From Chryseobacterium capnotolerans (GTDB lineage: Bacteria; Bacteroidota; Bacteroidia; Flavobacteriales; Weeksellaceae), in contig NZ_CP065589.1 of NCBI RefSeq assembly GCF_021278965.1, forward strand, positions 4,965,001 to 5,029,000: 64,000 nucleotides of DNA. The letters are read 5' to 3'. The notes below the pieces were generated by a model. The model saw only the letters and a list, made by a program, of their open reading frames with translations, did not search any database and was not told where the DNA came from. Each line of letters begins with the position of its first letter. Position 1 is the stretch's first letter. The position numbers and the translations under genes are program-made. Below are positions 45,247 to 54,633 of this stretch, in pieces.

Positions 45247-47100
45247 TTATTTCTTGATAAATGCTTTTGTCATAGATGTTTTAGTTCCATTAAGCTTAAT
45301 AAAATACATTCCGGAAGGAAGATTTTCAATACTGATTTTCTCCTCGTAATTTCCTTGGGAAGACTTTAAGTTTTTGGTGGAAACCAATGATCCTTTAGTA
45401 TCCAATATTTCAGCCTTAATTTCCTTATCCTCTGATTGATAGATGATATTGATTTGAGTAGAAGCAGGATTAGGATATACTTTAAAATCGTTAGCCGTCA
45501 GTTTGATTTCTTTGGTTGATAATACCTGTTTTGAACAGTCCGGACCTCTGTTAACACCATCTATTCCCCATGAAGGCTGAATCGGAATACAAAGCCAGTT
45601 TAATACTGTTGGAAAATGATCTGTTTCTCTTGTGGTTGAGGTATAATCATAAGCTTTAAAATTGTTTGAAGCATTGACCGTATAGTTCGGAGCCCCTGTA
45701 ATACTCATATGATTGGCATTAGGCCCTGAATCAGCCAAAGTATTTCCCGAAGTCTCATTACACTTCCAGTTAGCCAATAGCTGAGAATAATAAGGGTGCG
45801 AAGAGGTAATATCCTGGGTCGCCCAATTGGCAATTACGTCATTAGGAAGTGCAGATTTCCAGATTCTTACATCCTTATAAGAAGCAGCAAGATTTACGCT
45901 GTATGTATTGGTCCCGTCCTGATTTAATGTAAATGGAAGCGCAGAATCAATATTTCCGATGGTATTCATTTTTGCAAAAGTCACCGGAACGCCGTCTTCA
46001 TATAAAGTAACAAGACCATCTCTGTCGAAGCTTGCAGCAATATGTTTCCATTTATTGGTTTCTAATTTTCCGCCCACAAGATCAATACGGTTGGTCCCAT
46101 CTCCGATATTCATTTTAAAAGTCTGTCCAGAGAATCCTGAGAAGATGACTCCTTTGTTTTTTCCATTCGCCCAGTTTTTATTACCTAGAAATACAGGATC
46201 GCTGGTGTAGGCTGCATTAGGTTTTACCCAAAATTCAATTGTAAAGTCTTGGTTTGAACCAAAATTGAATGAAGTCTGGTTAGCAGGTTTTGCATAAGTT
46301 CCCGAAGGAAGATTAAGTTGATTAAAGGTCTTATTGGACTCCAGAATGGTTTTACTGATTTGTTGAGGAGTAAATCCAGGATTAGAGTAGATGGTAAAGA
46401 TATTTCGCTCAGATAGATTTCCCCCACCATGAGAAGTATCTGTTGCTCCGTGATCTGTTGTTACAACCACAAGCCAGTCTTCGTTATTGTAAGTGGCTCT
46501 GTTTTTCATAGCGTTTACAATCTCACCAATATAAGTATCAATTGTCTGAATAGAAGAAATATACTGTGGAACGGCAGAAGAAAATCCATAAGAATGTCCT
46601 GCATGATCCACATCATCAAAATCTACGAACAAAATATCGGGATTATCATTCTGTAAAGCATTTACTGCTGCATTTTTTACCGCGAGATCGGTTGCCAGAT
46701 TGGTTTTTACATCTGCATTCTGCACTATTTTATCATTCACGGGAGCCCAATGTGCCAGCGAAATGGTTTTCAGATTAGGGTTGTGGCTTTCCGCTCTGGT
46801 TAAGAAATCCGGATAATTTGCATAGTTTGGACTGGTAAAATTATTGTCCTGGACATTATGCTTAGTATGCCAAACACCTGTAAGCATTGTGCTCCAGCCA
46901 TTTCCGCTCCAGGTTGTGGCGGCACACAAACCATCAAGTGAATAAATAGATTGACTGATGAGGTTTTTGATATTAGGAGTGTTGGTAGACATCATAACAT
47001 CTGCACGGCATCCATCAATGCCGATAAAAAGGACTTTTTTAGTTTGAGCTCCAAGGAAACAGCTCATTACAACAGCCATTGAGAATAGTTTTGTTTTCAT
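45247..47100 (-). CDS. Secreted alkaline-phosphatase-superfamily (NPP-like) enzyme with nested LamG and T9SS sorting domain
   Basis: A 617-residue exported protein with signal peptide MKTKLFSMAVVMSCFLGAQ. Catalytic motifs of the NPP/alkaline phosphatase superfamily are present: GIDGCRAD, ATTWSGNGWSTMLTG (nucleophile region), FDDVDHAGHSYG, and TTDHGATDTSHGG. A LamG domain (FTIEFWVKPNAAY, then WKHIAASFDRDGLVTLYEDG) separates these from the closing TDHFPTVLNWL, the last phosphatase element. The C-terminus is a type A T9SS domain ending TKAFIKK. It likely cleaves phosphodiesters or phosphonate esters outside the cell. Operator-like sites upstream match one before the TonB receptor of the phosphonate operon. 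Confidence 0.88.
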   Translation of the reverse strand: MKTKLFSMAVVMSCFLGAQTKKVLFIGIDGCRADVMMSTNTPNIKNLISQSIYSLDGLCAATTWSGNGWSTMLTGVWHTKHNVQDNNFTSPNYANYPDFLTRAESHNPNLKTISLAHWAPVNDKIVQNADVKTNLATDLAVKNAAVNALQNDNPDILFVDFDDVDHAGHSYGFSSAVPQYISSIQTIDTYIGEIVNAMKNRATYNNEDWLVVVTTDHGATDTSHGGGNLSERNIFTIYSNPGFTPQQISKTILESNKTFNQLNLPSGTYAKPANQTSFNFGSNQDFTIEFWVKPNAAYTSDPVFLGNKNWANGKNKGVIFSGFSGQTFKMNIGDGTNRIDLVGGKLETNKWKHIAASFDRDGLVTLYEDGVPVTFAKMNTIGNIDSALPFTLNQDGTNTYSVNLAASYKDVRIWKSALPNDVIANWATQDITSSHPYYSQLLANWKCNETSGNTLADSGPNANHMSITGAPNYTVNASNNFKAYDYTSTTRETDHFPTVLNWLCIPIQPSWGIDGVNRGPDCSKQVLSTKEIKLTANDFKVYPNPASTQINIIYQSEDKEIKAEILDTKGSLVSTKNLKSSQGNYEEKISIENLPSGMYFIKLNGTKTSMTKAFIKK

Positions 47101-47125
47101 GGGGAAAAAGATTTTGAATGTAAAA

Positions 47126-47138
47126 GTTTACAAATAGT
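47126..47138 (+). promoter_or_regulatory. Operator-like site GTTTACAAATAGT, copy 1
   Basis: It matches the left part of the palindrome GTTTACAAATAGTAAAC found at 53850, and lies 26 bp upstream of the phosphatase gene start (the gene reads leftwards from 47100). Confidence 0.5.
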
Positions 47139-47166
47139 GATTTATTTTTAATAATTGTAAAATTAA

Positions 47167-47182
47167 TTTACTATTTGTAAAC
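47167..47182 (-). promoter_or_regulatory. Operator-like site, copy 2 (GTTTACAAATAGTAAA)
   Basis: On the minus strand it agrees with 16 of 17 positions of the palindrome at 53850-53866. It lies about 67 bp upstream of the phosphatase start. Confidence 0.55.
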
Positions 47183-47534
47183 TTGTGTGAACTGAAAATT
47201 AATTAATTGATAATTAAAAAAGTCGGGTGAAATTGAAAGGTGAGTCTCTTAATTGTGTTTGTAACTATAAGTTTATTAGAGTTTTAATTTTTAAATTGTT
47301 TTAAGAATACAACTTTGCATATAGAAGAAGATTTAAAGAGTAAGAGAATTGTTAAAGTTGACAAATATTCAAAATTTGGCATTTGTTATTCTGAGATTCT
47401 TCATTACGTTTCACTCCATTCAGAATGACAGGAAGCAAAGTTTCAATGAAGGCAAATATCCCGTCGAGAGAGTGATAATTCCCCTCCCCTGGAAGGGTGG
47501 CAAATCGTAGATTTGACGGGGGGTGGTTTAAAAA

Positions 47535-47566
47535 GGCACAAATGTTAGCTGTAAAACATTTGTGCC
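47535..47566 (-). terminator. Terminator of the phosphonate operon
   Basis: A perfect 12-bp stem GGCACAAATGTT/AACATTTGTGCC with an 8-nt loop sits just beyond the HAD gene. It has a T-rich flank (TTTTTAAA) in the minus-strand direction. Confidence 0.82.
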
Positions 47567-47588
47567 TAGGTATTTAAAAAAGAAGTAA

Positions 47589-48257
47589 CTAAAGAATATT
47601 CTCGGCCTCAGAAATCGTATTGAAAATATAATCAGGCTTAGCCTTTTCCAGTTCTGATCTGTTTTGGGCTCCGGAAAGGACGGCAATTGTTAATCCACAT
47701 CCTGCATTTTTCCCTTCTTCAATATCGATCACGGAATCTCCGGCTTTCAACACCTTTTCCGGCTCCTGAATATTGAATTTTTTCATAGCAAGATGAATCA
47801 TTTCCGGGCTTGGTCTGCTTTCTGAAACATCATCAGCAGTGATTAAAGCATCAAAATGTATATTTTCCTTCCATTGAAGTTTGTCCAGAAGCTGCTGGGC
47901 AATCTCAGAAGTATAGCCGGTGTTTAGAACCACTTTTTTATGTTGAGCCTTCATTTTAAGGAGAAAGTTTTCCGTTCCGTTGATGGGTTTTACCTCAAGA
48001 TTCTGATAGGCCTCTTTTAATTTTCCGGAGAAGTTGTCAAAAATAGTGGGAGCATCCGCTTCATTTCCATTGATTTCCTTTAATAAACTGGTGATGGCTT
48101 CCAATTTTTCCATTCCTGCACAAGTAATAAGTACCTGTTCCAGAGTAACGTCATAACCATGCTCATTAACGGCTTCAGCTACCGTTTTGTACACTACATT
48201 ATCTTCATCCACCGTAGTTCCGGCCATATCCAGAACCAATAATTCTATATTTTTCAT
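47589..48257 (-). CDS. Phosphonatase-like HAD hydrolase (PhnX-like, TIGR03351 type)
   Basis: A 222-residue HAD protein. The nucleophile motif is LVLDMAGTTVD, with Asp10 and Ala at +2, as in phosphonoacetaldehyde hydrolase (DWAGTT) and unlike most HADs, which have Asp there. Lys51 in GMEKLEAI aligns by eye with the Schiff-base Lys53 of the Bacillus cereus enzyme. NTGYTSEI and GDSVIDIEEGKNAGC supply the later HAD motifs. It likely cleaves the C-P bond of phosphonoacetaldehyde to phosphate and acetaldehyde. The FAD oxidase starts 6 bp upstream in the same operon. Confidence 0.9.
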   Translation of the reverse strand: MKNIELLVLDMAGTTVDEDNVVYKTVAEAVNEHGYDVTLEQVLITCAGMEKLEAITSLLKEINGNEADAPTIFDNFSGKLKEAYQNLEVKPINGTENFLLKMKAQHKKVVLNTGYTSEIAQQLLDKLQWKENIHFDALITADDVSESRPSPEMIHLAMKKFNIQEPEKVLKAGDSVIDIEEGKNAGCGLTIAVLSGAQNRSELEKAKPDYIFNTISEAENIL

Positions 48258-48263
48258 TGAAAT

Positions 48264-49418
48264 TTATGCGTAAATTTTGTCTATGTTAAACTTAGAGAAG
48301 CCTCCGCTTCCTGTCATTCCCTTTCCTCCAATTCCCGTTACAATATGAATGTTTGGAGATGGACTGTGTTCAAAAATATCCTTTGTTTTGCATTGAGAAT
48401 ATACCCCAAACCATCTTCTCTGGATTTCATAAGTAGGAAGATCGATGATTTTCTTCGCTTCATGAATCATGAATTCATCAATTTCCATATTCAGATCAAA
48501 ACCAAGATCATCAGCATTTTTGGCATCAGCATATTCATGAGAATCTCCTAAAATGATAGATCCGTCCAATGCCTGCTTGAATAAGATGTGAACTCCAAAT
48601 TTCTTCTCAAACGAATTAGGATCTTCTAATGATTTGATTTTCTGGAAAGAAGGACATTCGCTAAATGATTCATACCGTCTGATTGAAAGCCCAGTCAGAA
48701 TATTTCCCTGAAGAGAATAGATTCCCTGAGGTTTGGTTTGAAGCATCTGAAGCTTGCTTACTTCCAAATCACTTTTATTGAATACGCTAGGATATAAAGT
48801 TTTGAACTCATGCCCACCGCAAATGATGATCTTTGAGGCTGTATATTCTTCTCCGTCTGCTGTGATGGCAATACATTTCTGATCGTCTTCATGGGTTTCA
48901 ATAACAGTGGTGTTATAAATGATCTGCAATCCCATTTTTTCCTGTAAAAGCTGGTGAAGTTTTACAATCATATCCGCAGAATCTACAGAAAGCTCCTGTG
49001 GAAAGAACAATCCGCCTTTACAATAGTCGGAACGAAGACCGTCATATTTCTTGATGCAGTCATTTTTGGATAATAAAATAGATTCATAATCATTATTTCT
49101 GTTGATCTCATACAGCTCTTCAATAAGCTGAAGCTCCTCATCATTGGAAGCAATATAAACCGATCCGTTTTGTCTGATGGTAAGGTCTGCCTGAGTATGA
49201 AGTTCATTATATATTGCGAGACTTTCTCTTCCGAAGTTTTGCCATTTAAGATCCATTCCGGAAGGCACTACCTGTCCGAAATTCCTTACCGTGGCGCCCT
49301 GAGGGATTGAGTTTCTTTCCAGTAAAGCTACCTTAAGGTTTCTCTTCAGCGCATGATAAGCATGGAATGTTCCTAAAATTCCGCCGCCCACAACGAGTAA
49401 ATCAAATTTTGTTGTCAT
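48264..49418 (-). CDS. FAD-dependent oxidoreductase, TIGR03364 type (proposed aminophosphonate oxidase)
   Basis: A 384-residue flavoprotein with the N-terminal Rossmann motif VVGGGILGTFHAYHALKR, the family mark ATVRNFGQVVPSG, and the C-terminal FAD loop IVTGIGGKGMTGSGG. It is of the DAO/glycine oxidase fold. TIGR03364 members sit next to phosphonatase-like hydrolases, exactly as here, and are proposed to oxidise aminoethylphosphonate or its N-methyl derivatives to phosphonoacetaldehyde. The gene lies 6 bp before the HAD gene and 11 bp after the transporter. Substrate assignment is inference from context. Confidence 0.9.
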   Translation of the reverse strand: MTTKFDLLVVGGGILGTFHAYHALKRNLKVALLERNSIPQGATVRNFGQVVPSGMDLKWQNFGRESLAIYNELHTQADLTIRQNGSVYIASNDEELQLIEELYEINRNNDYESILLSKNDCIKKYDGLRSDYCKGGLFFPQELSVDSADMIVKLHQLLQEKMGLQIIYNTTVIETHEDDQKCIAITADGEEYTASKIIICGGHEFKTLYPSVFNKSDLEVSKLQMLQTKPQGIYSLQGNILTGLSIRRYESFSECPSFQKIKSLEDPNSFEKKFGVHILFKQALDGSIILGDSHEYADAKNADDLGFDLNMEIDEFMIHEAKKIIDLPTYEIQRRWFGVYSQCKTKDIFEHSPSPNIHIVTGIGGKGMTGSGGFSKFNIDKIYA

Positions 49419-49429
49419 TGTACTATAAT

Positions 49430-50728
49430 TTATAAGATTTTCGACGTATCGAAATTGATGAATTGATTAGAATTTGAATTAGGTTTTGCCTTTCTTCTGA
49501 AAGCCAGAAAAGCAATAATTGAAAGAATTAAAACACTGATGGTGATAATATAATTCAGGCTGATATAAAAAGTAAGCCATGAAGTCTGTGCAGATCCGAA
49601 GTTTTTATACAACAGGATCAAAACGCTTCCCAGATATCCGAAAGAATCTACAATATAGATCAGAAATCCTACATTTCCTTTAATATCGAAAGCAGCGATC
49701 ATTCTGTCAAAATAAATTCCATTAAACGGAATATAGCAGATATACATCCCAAAACCGGAAATGGTCATCCATAAAAAAGGAGATAATGCTTGCTGCTGGA
49801 ATAAATATGTAGAAAGCCCCACTGTAAGAATTCCTGCAAAAAGAATGTAATGATAGTAAGCGAAAGCCTTTTTATTATTTTTTACCTTCACCATGAAACT
49901 CAGGATCAGGAGAACCATGATCGCAATCGGAATTTCTGTAAGGGTAAAAATAGAACTGTCAAAACTAAAATGAAGCCCATCCCAGATCTCACGGTTGAAA
50001 TTATCTCTGAAATCTCTTAAAACCGTCAGGCAGATATAAAGAAAAATAATGCACACGATTGGAACAAAAAACTGCTGAACAAGAGCCTTTCTTTCCTTTC
50101 CGTTCAGAGGCTGTCTTTTACTTTTAAGCATAACATCTTCTTCACTTGGCTTGGGAATTCTTTCCAAAAGGATTCCGAAAAGAATCAAGGGAATAATAAA
50201 AATTAATCCCGCAGAAAAAGGCATCCAGAATTCTGAAACAGAAAAAGTATCCATTAAAAATTTTCCTACAGACTTGGTAAAACCTGAAGAAACTACAAAG
50301 CTTGAACACAGGAAAAGTCCGATGATTTCTGTTGTTTTGCGGCCTTCGATGTAAGAAAAAACGATACCCCAGATCATTCCCAGCGGGATTCCATTTAAGA
50401 ACATAAAAAGAATATTATAAGGAGCAGGGACAACGGCAAATCCTAATAAAGAAAGCTCTGCAATGGCGATAAAAGAAAATAGATAAGTTAGTCTTTTCGC
50501 GGGTTTTAATTCAGAAATAAATTTAATTCCTATAAACTTGGAAATAAAATATCCTACAGCCTGCGCAATGATAATCAGGATTTTATAATCAACCCCGAAA
50601 TAGGAGAGTCCTTCAAAAGAGGCTACAGTAAAAGGTTTTCTGAAGCCGTACATGCAGAAGTATACACCAAAGGCGGCAAAGGCTGCCTTTAGTGTTACTA
50701 TTGTTTTTTTATTGATGGTTCTGGCCAT
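49430..50728 (-). CDS. DUF5690 family MFS-like transporter
   Basis: A 432-residue inner membrane protein with about twelve helices. It begins TLKAAFAAFGVYFCMYGFRKPFTVA, a pattern I associate with DUF5690, with the MFS-type loop FVVSSGFTKSVGKF and a large central cytoplasmic loop (RIPKPSEEDVMLKSKRQPLN). In the operon with the phosphonate enzymes and a TonB receptor, it is the natural candidate for inner membrane uptake of the substrate. Confidence 0.87.
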   Translation of the reverse strand: MARTINKKTIVTLKAAFAAFGVYFCMYGFRKPFTVASFEGLSYFGVDYKILIIIAQAVGYFISKFIGIKFISELKPAKRLTYLFSFIAIAELSLLGFAVVPAPYNILFMFLNGIPLGMIWGIVFSYIEGRKTTEIIGLFLCSSFVVSSGFTKSVGKFLMDTFSVSEFWMPFSAGLIFIIPLILFGILLERIPKPSEEDVMLKSKRQPLNGKERKALVQQFFVPIVCIIFLYICLTVLRDFRDNFNREIWDGLHFSFDSSIFTLTEIPIAIMVLLILSFMVKVKNNKKAFAYYHYILFAGILTVGLSTYLFQQQALSPFLWMTISGFGMYICYIPFNGIYFDRMIAAFDIKGNVGFLIYIVDSFGYLGSVLILLYKNFGSAQTSWLTFYISLNYIITISVLILSIIAFLAFRRKAKPNSNSNQFINFDTSKIL

Positions 50729-50737
50729 GGTGATGGT

Positions 50738-53563
50738 TTAGAAGTTCAGTTTTATTCCAAGGTTACATCGTACTCCGTAGTATTCAACCTGCTCAGGACG
50801 ATCTTCATTTTTTCCGAAGTGGTAGATCAGTGGTTTGTTCAGAATATTGTTGATATCCATATACAGCCCTATATTTTTGGTGAACTGATAAGAACCTCCG
50901 AAGTCTAAGCTGCTGTATTTTCCATAATAAGAATCGTTGATGTCGTCCTCTGCATATTCTACAGCGTATTTTCCTTTATAGTTGTAGGCTATTCTGGCAT
51001 TGAAGCCTTTTTTCTCGAAGAATAGCTGTACGTTATACAGCTCTTTAGCCTGATAAGGAAGAGCTACCTTTCTTCCGCTTGGTTTTTCCATTTCAGAGGT
51101 CATGAAGGTGGCATTTACCTGAGCTCCGAAATATTTAAGGAAGCCCGGCAGGAAATCAAATCTTTTGGTAATTCCTAGTTCAAGGCCACCTAGCCATGCA
51201 GCATTTCCATTATTTGGGGCAGTGAATTGTACTCCGTTCATTCCATTATATTCTCCAATAAAAGAATCCTGGAAGATGGGATCTGTAATAGATTTATAGA
51301 AAATACCGCCACTTAGAATTCCGACATTTGAGAAATAATATTCCCCTATCAGGTCAAAATTCAATGAATAGGTCGGATTAAGATTAGGGTTTCCACCCTT
51401 AAACTCATTGTCTGCTTCACTATAAGTTCCGCCTGGTGTCAGATCTCCGAAATTAGGTCTTGAAAAAGTTCTTGTTGCTGCAAAACGAAGGTTAGTTTTA
51501 TCATTCAAAGTATATTTCAAATGAAGCATTGGGAGAACAGCAAGATAATTTTTGGTGTGCTCTACTGGTGTCAGAACATCATCAATTACATTATATCCTT
51601 TTACCTTGGTGTTGGTATTTGATAATCTGATTCCTCCTAAAAGGGTGATCTTATCATTCAATTTATAAGTTGCCATTCCGAAGGCATCCGCATGTTTTTC
51701 AAAGACGTCGAAGTTCCTTCCTAATGCTTTATTGTATTCTAACGATTCAGAATCTGCAGTATTGATTTTCAGATTTCCCTGATTGTCATACCAAAACTGA
51801 TTCATTCCTCCGGTAGAAAGTACTGGCCCGAAAGTATTTCCGATATGAGCATTCATTTCGCTCAAGTACTTTCTTCCATTGGGTTGGGTGGTAATAAATT
51901 GAGAGTAGCCAGATAGAAGAGGAGCGGCTCCGTTGCTCCAGTTATAGAAAATATCAGAGAACTTGGCATTACGCTCTTTATCCCTGTACTTGAAGCCATA
52001 TTTTAAGGTCAGTTTATCAGAAGCATTGATCTCATGATTGAAGGCTGCTACAATCTTATCTTTTTCTTGTACGAAAACCTTATAAAACTCAAGATCGGTA
52101 AACTTCATCTGAGTAGCATCCATTTTAAAATCAGGATTGCTATAGAAGCCAAATAAGGCATCAGGGTTTTTGTAATCCAGCTTTCCACCATCGGCTTTCC
52201 AATAAGCTCTTGGGCCATTTCCACGATCAGAAATATAATCAGGATTGATACCAACTCCGGATTGGGTGTATTTAATTACGTAGTAAGAATTGTTCTGTTT
52301 ATCAGGGATATTTCCATACTTAAATTGATTGTCGTAATATGATAAATCCCAGTCAATCTTTCCTTTATTTAAATTATGAACCCCGCCTAATGAGACTGAA
52401 GTAAGCTCCGTAATCAGTAAGTTATGGATATTCTGAAGCTCTACTCTGGCTGTATTATTAGCTGAACTGAACTTATCAAACCGCACTCTGTGTTTGTAAT
52501 GGGTTTCATCATCAGATAAAGTTCCATACATTCCTTTTAAGTACAGGGTATTTTTAGGAGAAAGCACATATTCAAATGCAGCATTAATTCCGGTTGTCTT
52601 TCTCACACCGTTATAATCACGAAGCTCCATTCTGAAAACCCCTTCATCACCGCTTCTTCTCGCCTCAAAATTATCCGTTGACCAGTTTCTGATAAAATGC
52701 GCAAAGTTGAATAAGTATCCGAATTTTTTATCCTTTGTTCTACCACCAAATAAAAAACCAAGATTATAGACTCCTTTATCAGCTTTAGCATTGTAACCGC
52801 TTCCTAATGTGGCTTTAAACTCCGTTTTCATAGGCGGCGTTTTGGTAATAAAGTTGACTCCGCCACCAATTCCATCTGCTTCCAGATCAGGAGTAAAAGA
52901 CTTATTGACATGAACGTATGAAATCAGTTCCGTTGGAAAAAAGTCAAAAGCTGTAGCTCTGGAAGTGGTTTCTTCTTCTGCTGTGGGAAGCCTGTTTCCA
53001 TTAATGGTTGTGGATGCCCAAAATGGTGGAAGTCCTCTTAAAGAAACGAATCTTCCCTCTCCCTGATCTCTTTCAATAGAAACTCCCTGCACACGCTGAA
53101 CAGTTTCTGCTGCATTTCTATCCGGAAGTTTTCCGATGCCGTCAGAAGCAATAACATTGGTGATGTTAATGGCATTTTTCTGTAAGTTTAAGGCTCTTGC
53201 CTCAGTGTTTTTTAAAGTTCCGGTAACAATAACTTCATCAATATTCTTTCTGGGTTGCGAAAGTTTTATTGTTCCAAGGTCTGTAGTTTCATCAGTTTTT
53301 AAATTAACGGTGATATCAGTAGAGGTATAACCAATATAGCTGATTTGTAAACTATATTCACCTTCTTTAATGTCATTGATGGTAAATTTTCCGTCTACAT
53401 CAGTGGTAATGCTTTTGGATGAACCTTTTATTTTGACGGTGGCGCCGGGAAGGGGCTGGCTGTCGTCAAGAACAGTTCCTATAATTAACTGCTTTTGTGC
53501 TGAAATAAAAGTGATGAAACAGACAGAAGCAAGGGTAAGTATTTTCTCTAAATTTGTTTTCAT
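50738..53563 (-). CDS. TonB-dependent receptor of the phosphonate operon
   Basis: A protein of about 941 residues, taking the ATG at 53563 that gives the signal peptide MKTNLEKILTLASVCFITFISAQ. A CarboxypepD-like domain (GTVLDDSQPLPGATVKIKGS) comes first, then the plug (VIVTGTLKNTEAR, then QRVQGVSIERDQGEGRFVSL and GIGGGVNFITKTPP), then a 22-strand-type barrel ending GIKLNF. The plug sequence is of the TIGR01782 subfamily. It should import a substrate across the outer membrane, presumably an aminophosphonate or phosphonolipid head group given the neighbours. Operator-like palindrome 53850-53866 lies upstream. Confidence 0.9.
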   Translation of the reverse strand: MKTNLEKILTLASVCFITFISAQKQLIIGTVLDDSQPLPGATVKIKGSSKSITTDVDGKFTINDIKEGEYSLQISYIGYTSTDITVNLKTDETTDLGTIKLSQPRKNIDEVIVTGTLKNTEARALNLQKNAINITNVIASDGIGKLPDRNAAETVQRVQGVSIERDQGEGRFVSLRGLPPFWASTTINGNRLPTAEEETTSRATAFDFFPTELISYVHVNKSFTPDLEADGIGGGVNFITKTPPMKTEFKATLGSGYNAKADKGVYNLGFLFGGRTKDKKFGYLFNFAHFIRNWSTDNFEARRSGDEGVFRMELRDYNGVRKTTGINAAFEYVLSPKNTLYLKGMYGTLSDDETHYKHRVRFDKFSSANNTARVELQNIHNLLITELTSVSLGGVHNLNKGKIDWDLSYYDNQFKYGNIPDKQNNSYYVIKYTQSGVGINPDYISDRGNGPRAYWKADGGKLDYKNPDALFGFYSNPDFKMDATQMKFTDLEFYKVFVQEKDKIVAAFNHEINASDKLTLKYGFKYRDKERNAKFSDIFYNWSNGAAPLLSGYSQFITTQPNGRKYLSEMNAHIGNTFGPVLSTGGMNQFWYDNQGNLKINTADSESLEYNKALGRNFDVFEKHADAFGMATYKLNDKITLLGGIRLSNTNTKVKGYNVIDDVLTPVEHTKNYLAVLPMLHLKYTLNDKTNLRFAATRTFSRPNFGDLTPGGTYSEADNEFKGGNPNLNPTYSLNFDLIGEYYFSNVGILSGGIFYKSITDPIFQDSFIGEYNGMNGVQFTAPNNGNAAWLGGLELGITKRFDFLPGFLKYFGAQVNATFMTSEMEKPSGRKVALPYQAKELYNVQLFFEKKGFNARIAYNYKGKYAVEYAEDDINDSYYGKYSSLDFGGSYQFTKNIGLYMDINNILNKPLIYHFGKNEDRPEQVEYYGVRCNLGIKLNF

Positions 53564-53704
53564 TTTTACATATATTAAATTTTTTATGCAAATCACGCTA
53601 ATAATTTTAATATATATAAATATTTAGTATTAAGTATTGATTAACAAATCAGGGCTATTTATTACCCAAATTTTACTTTCTAAACATATAGTAAGATGAA
53701 AATT

Positions 53705-53737
53705 AAATAAGCTGTATTTTAATTAAGTAGCTTATTT
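53705..53737. promoter_or_regulatory. Palindrome AAATAAGCT-N15-AGCTTATTT in the receptor's upstream region
   Basis: Perfect 9-bp arms around a 15-nt spacer, about 140-175 bp upstream of the receptor start. It may be a regulator site or a hairpin in the leader. Confidence 0.4.
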
Positions 53738-53849
53738 GTAGATTTTTATGGATTTATTGAAACCTGGCTTTCCCCATAAGTATTTTCTATTGAAAAAGAA
53801 TTATTGATTAACATATCGTTCATTTTAACCCAAAATGAGAAAACTGAAA

Positions 53850-53866
53850 GTTTACAAATAGTAAAC
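53850..53866. promoter_or_regulatory. Operator-like palindrome GTTTACAAATAGTAAAC
   Basis: A perfect 6-5-6 inverted repeat about 290 bp upstream of the receptor start and 180 bp after the regulator's stop. Near copies upstream of the phosphatase at 47126 and 47167 suggest one regulator for both units, probably the XRE-cupin protein. Confidence 0.6.
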
Positions 53867-53904
53867 TTTTTTGATAGAGCTCACGATAAGACTGCTCATA
53901 ATTT

Positions 53905-54031
53905 TTTTTTTGCCACTAATGCACGAATACAACAATGAATACAAAGCTTTTAAAAACTATCAATATATGGTTAAAAAAATAAGTAACCAGGCAGGCACAT
54001 AGAAATAATTCGTGTATCCGGGGCTAAAAAC
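53905..54031. repeat. Inverted pair of TTCGTG-type intergenic repeats
   Basis: Reverse-complement TATTCGTGCATTAGTGGC at 53911-53929 faces the direct AATTCGTGTATCCGGGGC at 54007-54024, making a loose inverted repeat after the regulator gene. The same motif occurs at 2362 and 3731. Confidence 0.5.
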
Positions 54032-54046
54032 TTTGGGTAATGGAAT

Positions 54047-54616
54047 CTAAGCGGTGTAAAAATAAAGAACAAGCATCACACAGCTTTCGTTACTGATGCT
54101 TACCGGAACGTGGGGGAACTTTCCATTGAAATATAAGGAGTCTCCTTCTTTCATGATGACTTCTTCATTATCAATGATGTACTTTACTTCTCCTTTCAGA
54201 ATAAATTTGAATTCCCAGGCATCTGTAATTACTTTTTCCCTTTTAGAATTGGGTTCAAGTGTAAGCAATACTGCTTCAAATCCTAATGAATGAAGGCTTT
54301 TGCTAAAAATGTGCATGTATTTAAAACCTTCAGCTTCAACCTCTTTTTCTATAACCTGCTGACTCTCTTTAGGAACATAAATGAATTTTGCATTAGACTT
54401 TTTTTCTACTCCTTCAAAGAAGTAGCTTGCATCAATATCCAATGATTGGATAAGATCCAGCAAAACAGGAAGCGAAGGAATGGTTCTTCCATTTTCGATA
54501 CGGGATACAAGGCCATTACTTACATTCGCTCTGAAAGCCAGTTCATTAATGGTTAAGTTGTTTTTTTTCCTGATATCCTTTAATCTCTTTCCGATCCCTA
54601 TTAAAAAGTCATTCAT
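54047..54616 (-). CDS. XRE-cupin transcriptional regulator
   Basis: A protein of about 189 residues, taken from the ATG at 54616 (MNDFLIGIGKRLKDIRKKNN); a longer frame to 54670 would cross the promoter. The N-terminal helix-turn-helix is LTINELAFRANVSNGLVSR, and the C-terminal cupin barrel has MKEGDSLYFNGKFPHVPVSI. These two-domain regulators (PuuR/SutR type) sense small substrates. It sits directly upstream of the TonB receptor on the same strand, and is the likely reader of the 17-bp palindrome. Its -7 element is TACCTTTG at 54635-54642. Confidence 0.9.
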   Translation of the reverse strand: MNDFLIGIGKRLKDIRKKNNLTINELAFRANVSNGLVSRIENGRTIPSLPVLLDLIQSLDIDASYFFEGVEKKSNAKFIYVPKESQQVIEKEVEAEGFKYMHIFSKSLHSLGFEAVLLTLEPNSKREKVITDAWEFKFILKGEVKYIIDNEEVIMKEGDSLYFNGKFPHVPVSISNESCVMLVLYFYTA

Positions 54617-54633
54617 GCTGTAGTCAATGAAAA

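Larger units (their letters stand above)
47101..47588. other. 488-bp intergenic region: operator sites, then a dispersed repeat
   Basis: The right-hand end of the phosphatase promoter region holds two operator copies. From about 47395 to 47530 the sequence has the look of a Bacteroidetes intergenic repeat: TTCTGAGATTCTTCATTACG with the inverse TTCAGAATGACAGG nearby, then CCCCTCCCCTGGAAGGG. A terminator for the phosphonate operon follows. No gene is seen. Confidence 0.55.
53564..54046. other. 483-bp intergenic region: operator, palindromes and repeat
   Basis: It holds the palindrome AAATAAGCT-N15-AGCTTATTT (53705-53737), the 17-bp operator-like palindrome at 53850, degenerate half-sites (for example TAAACATATAGTAAG near 53686), and two inverted copies of the TTCGTG-type repeat (53905-54031). 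No gene is seen. Confidence 0.6.
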
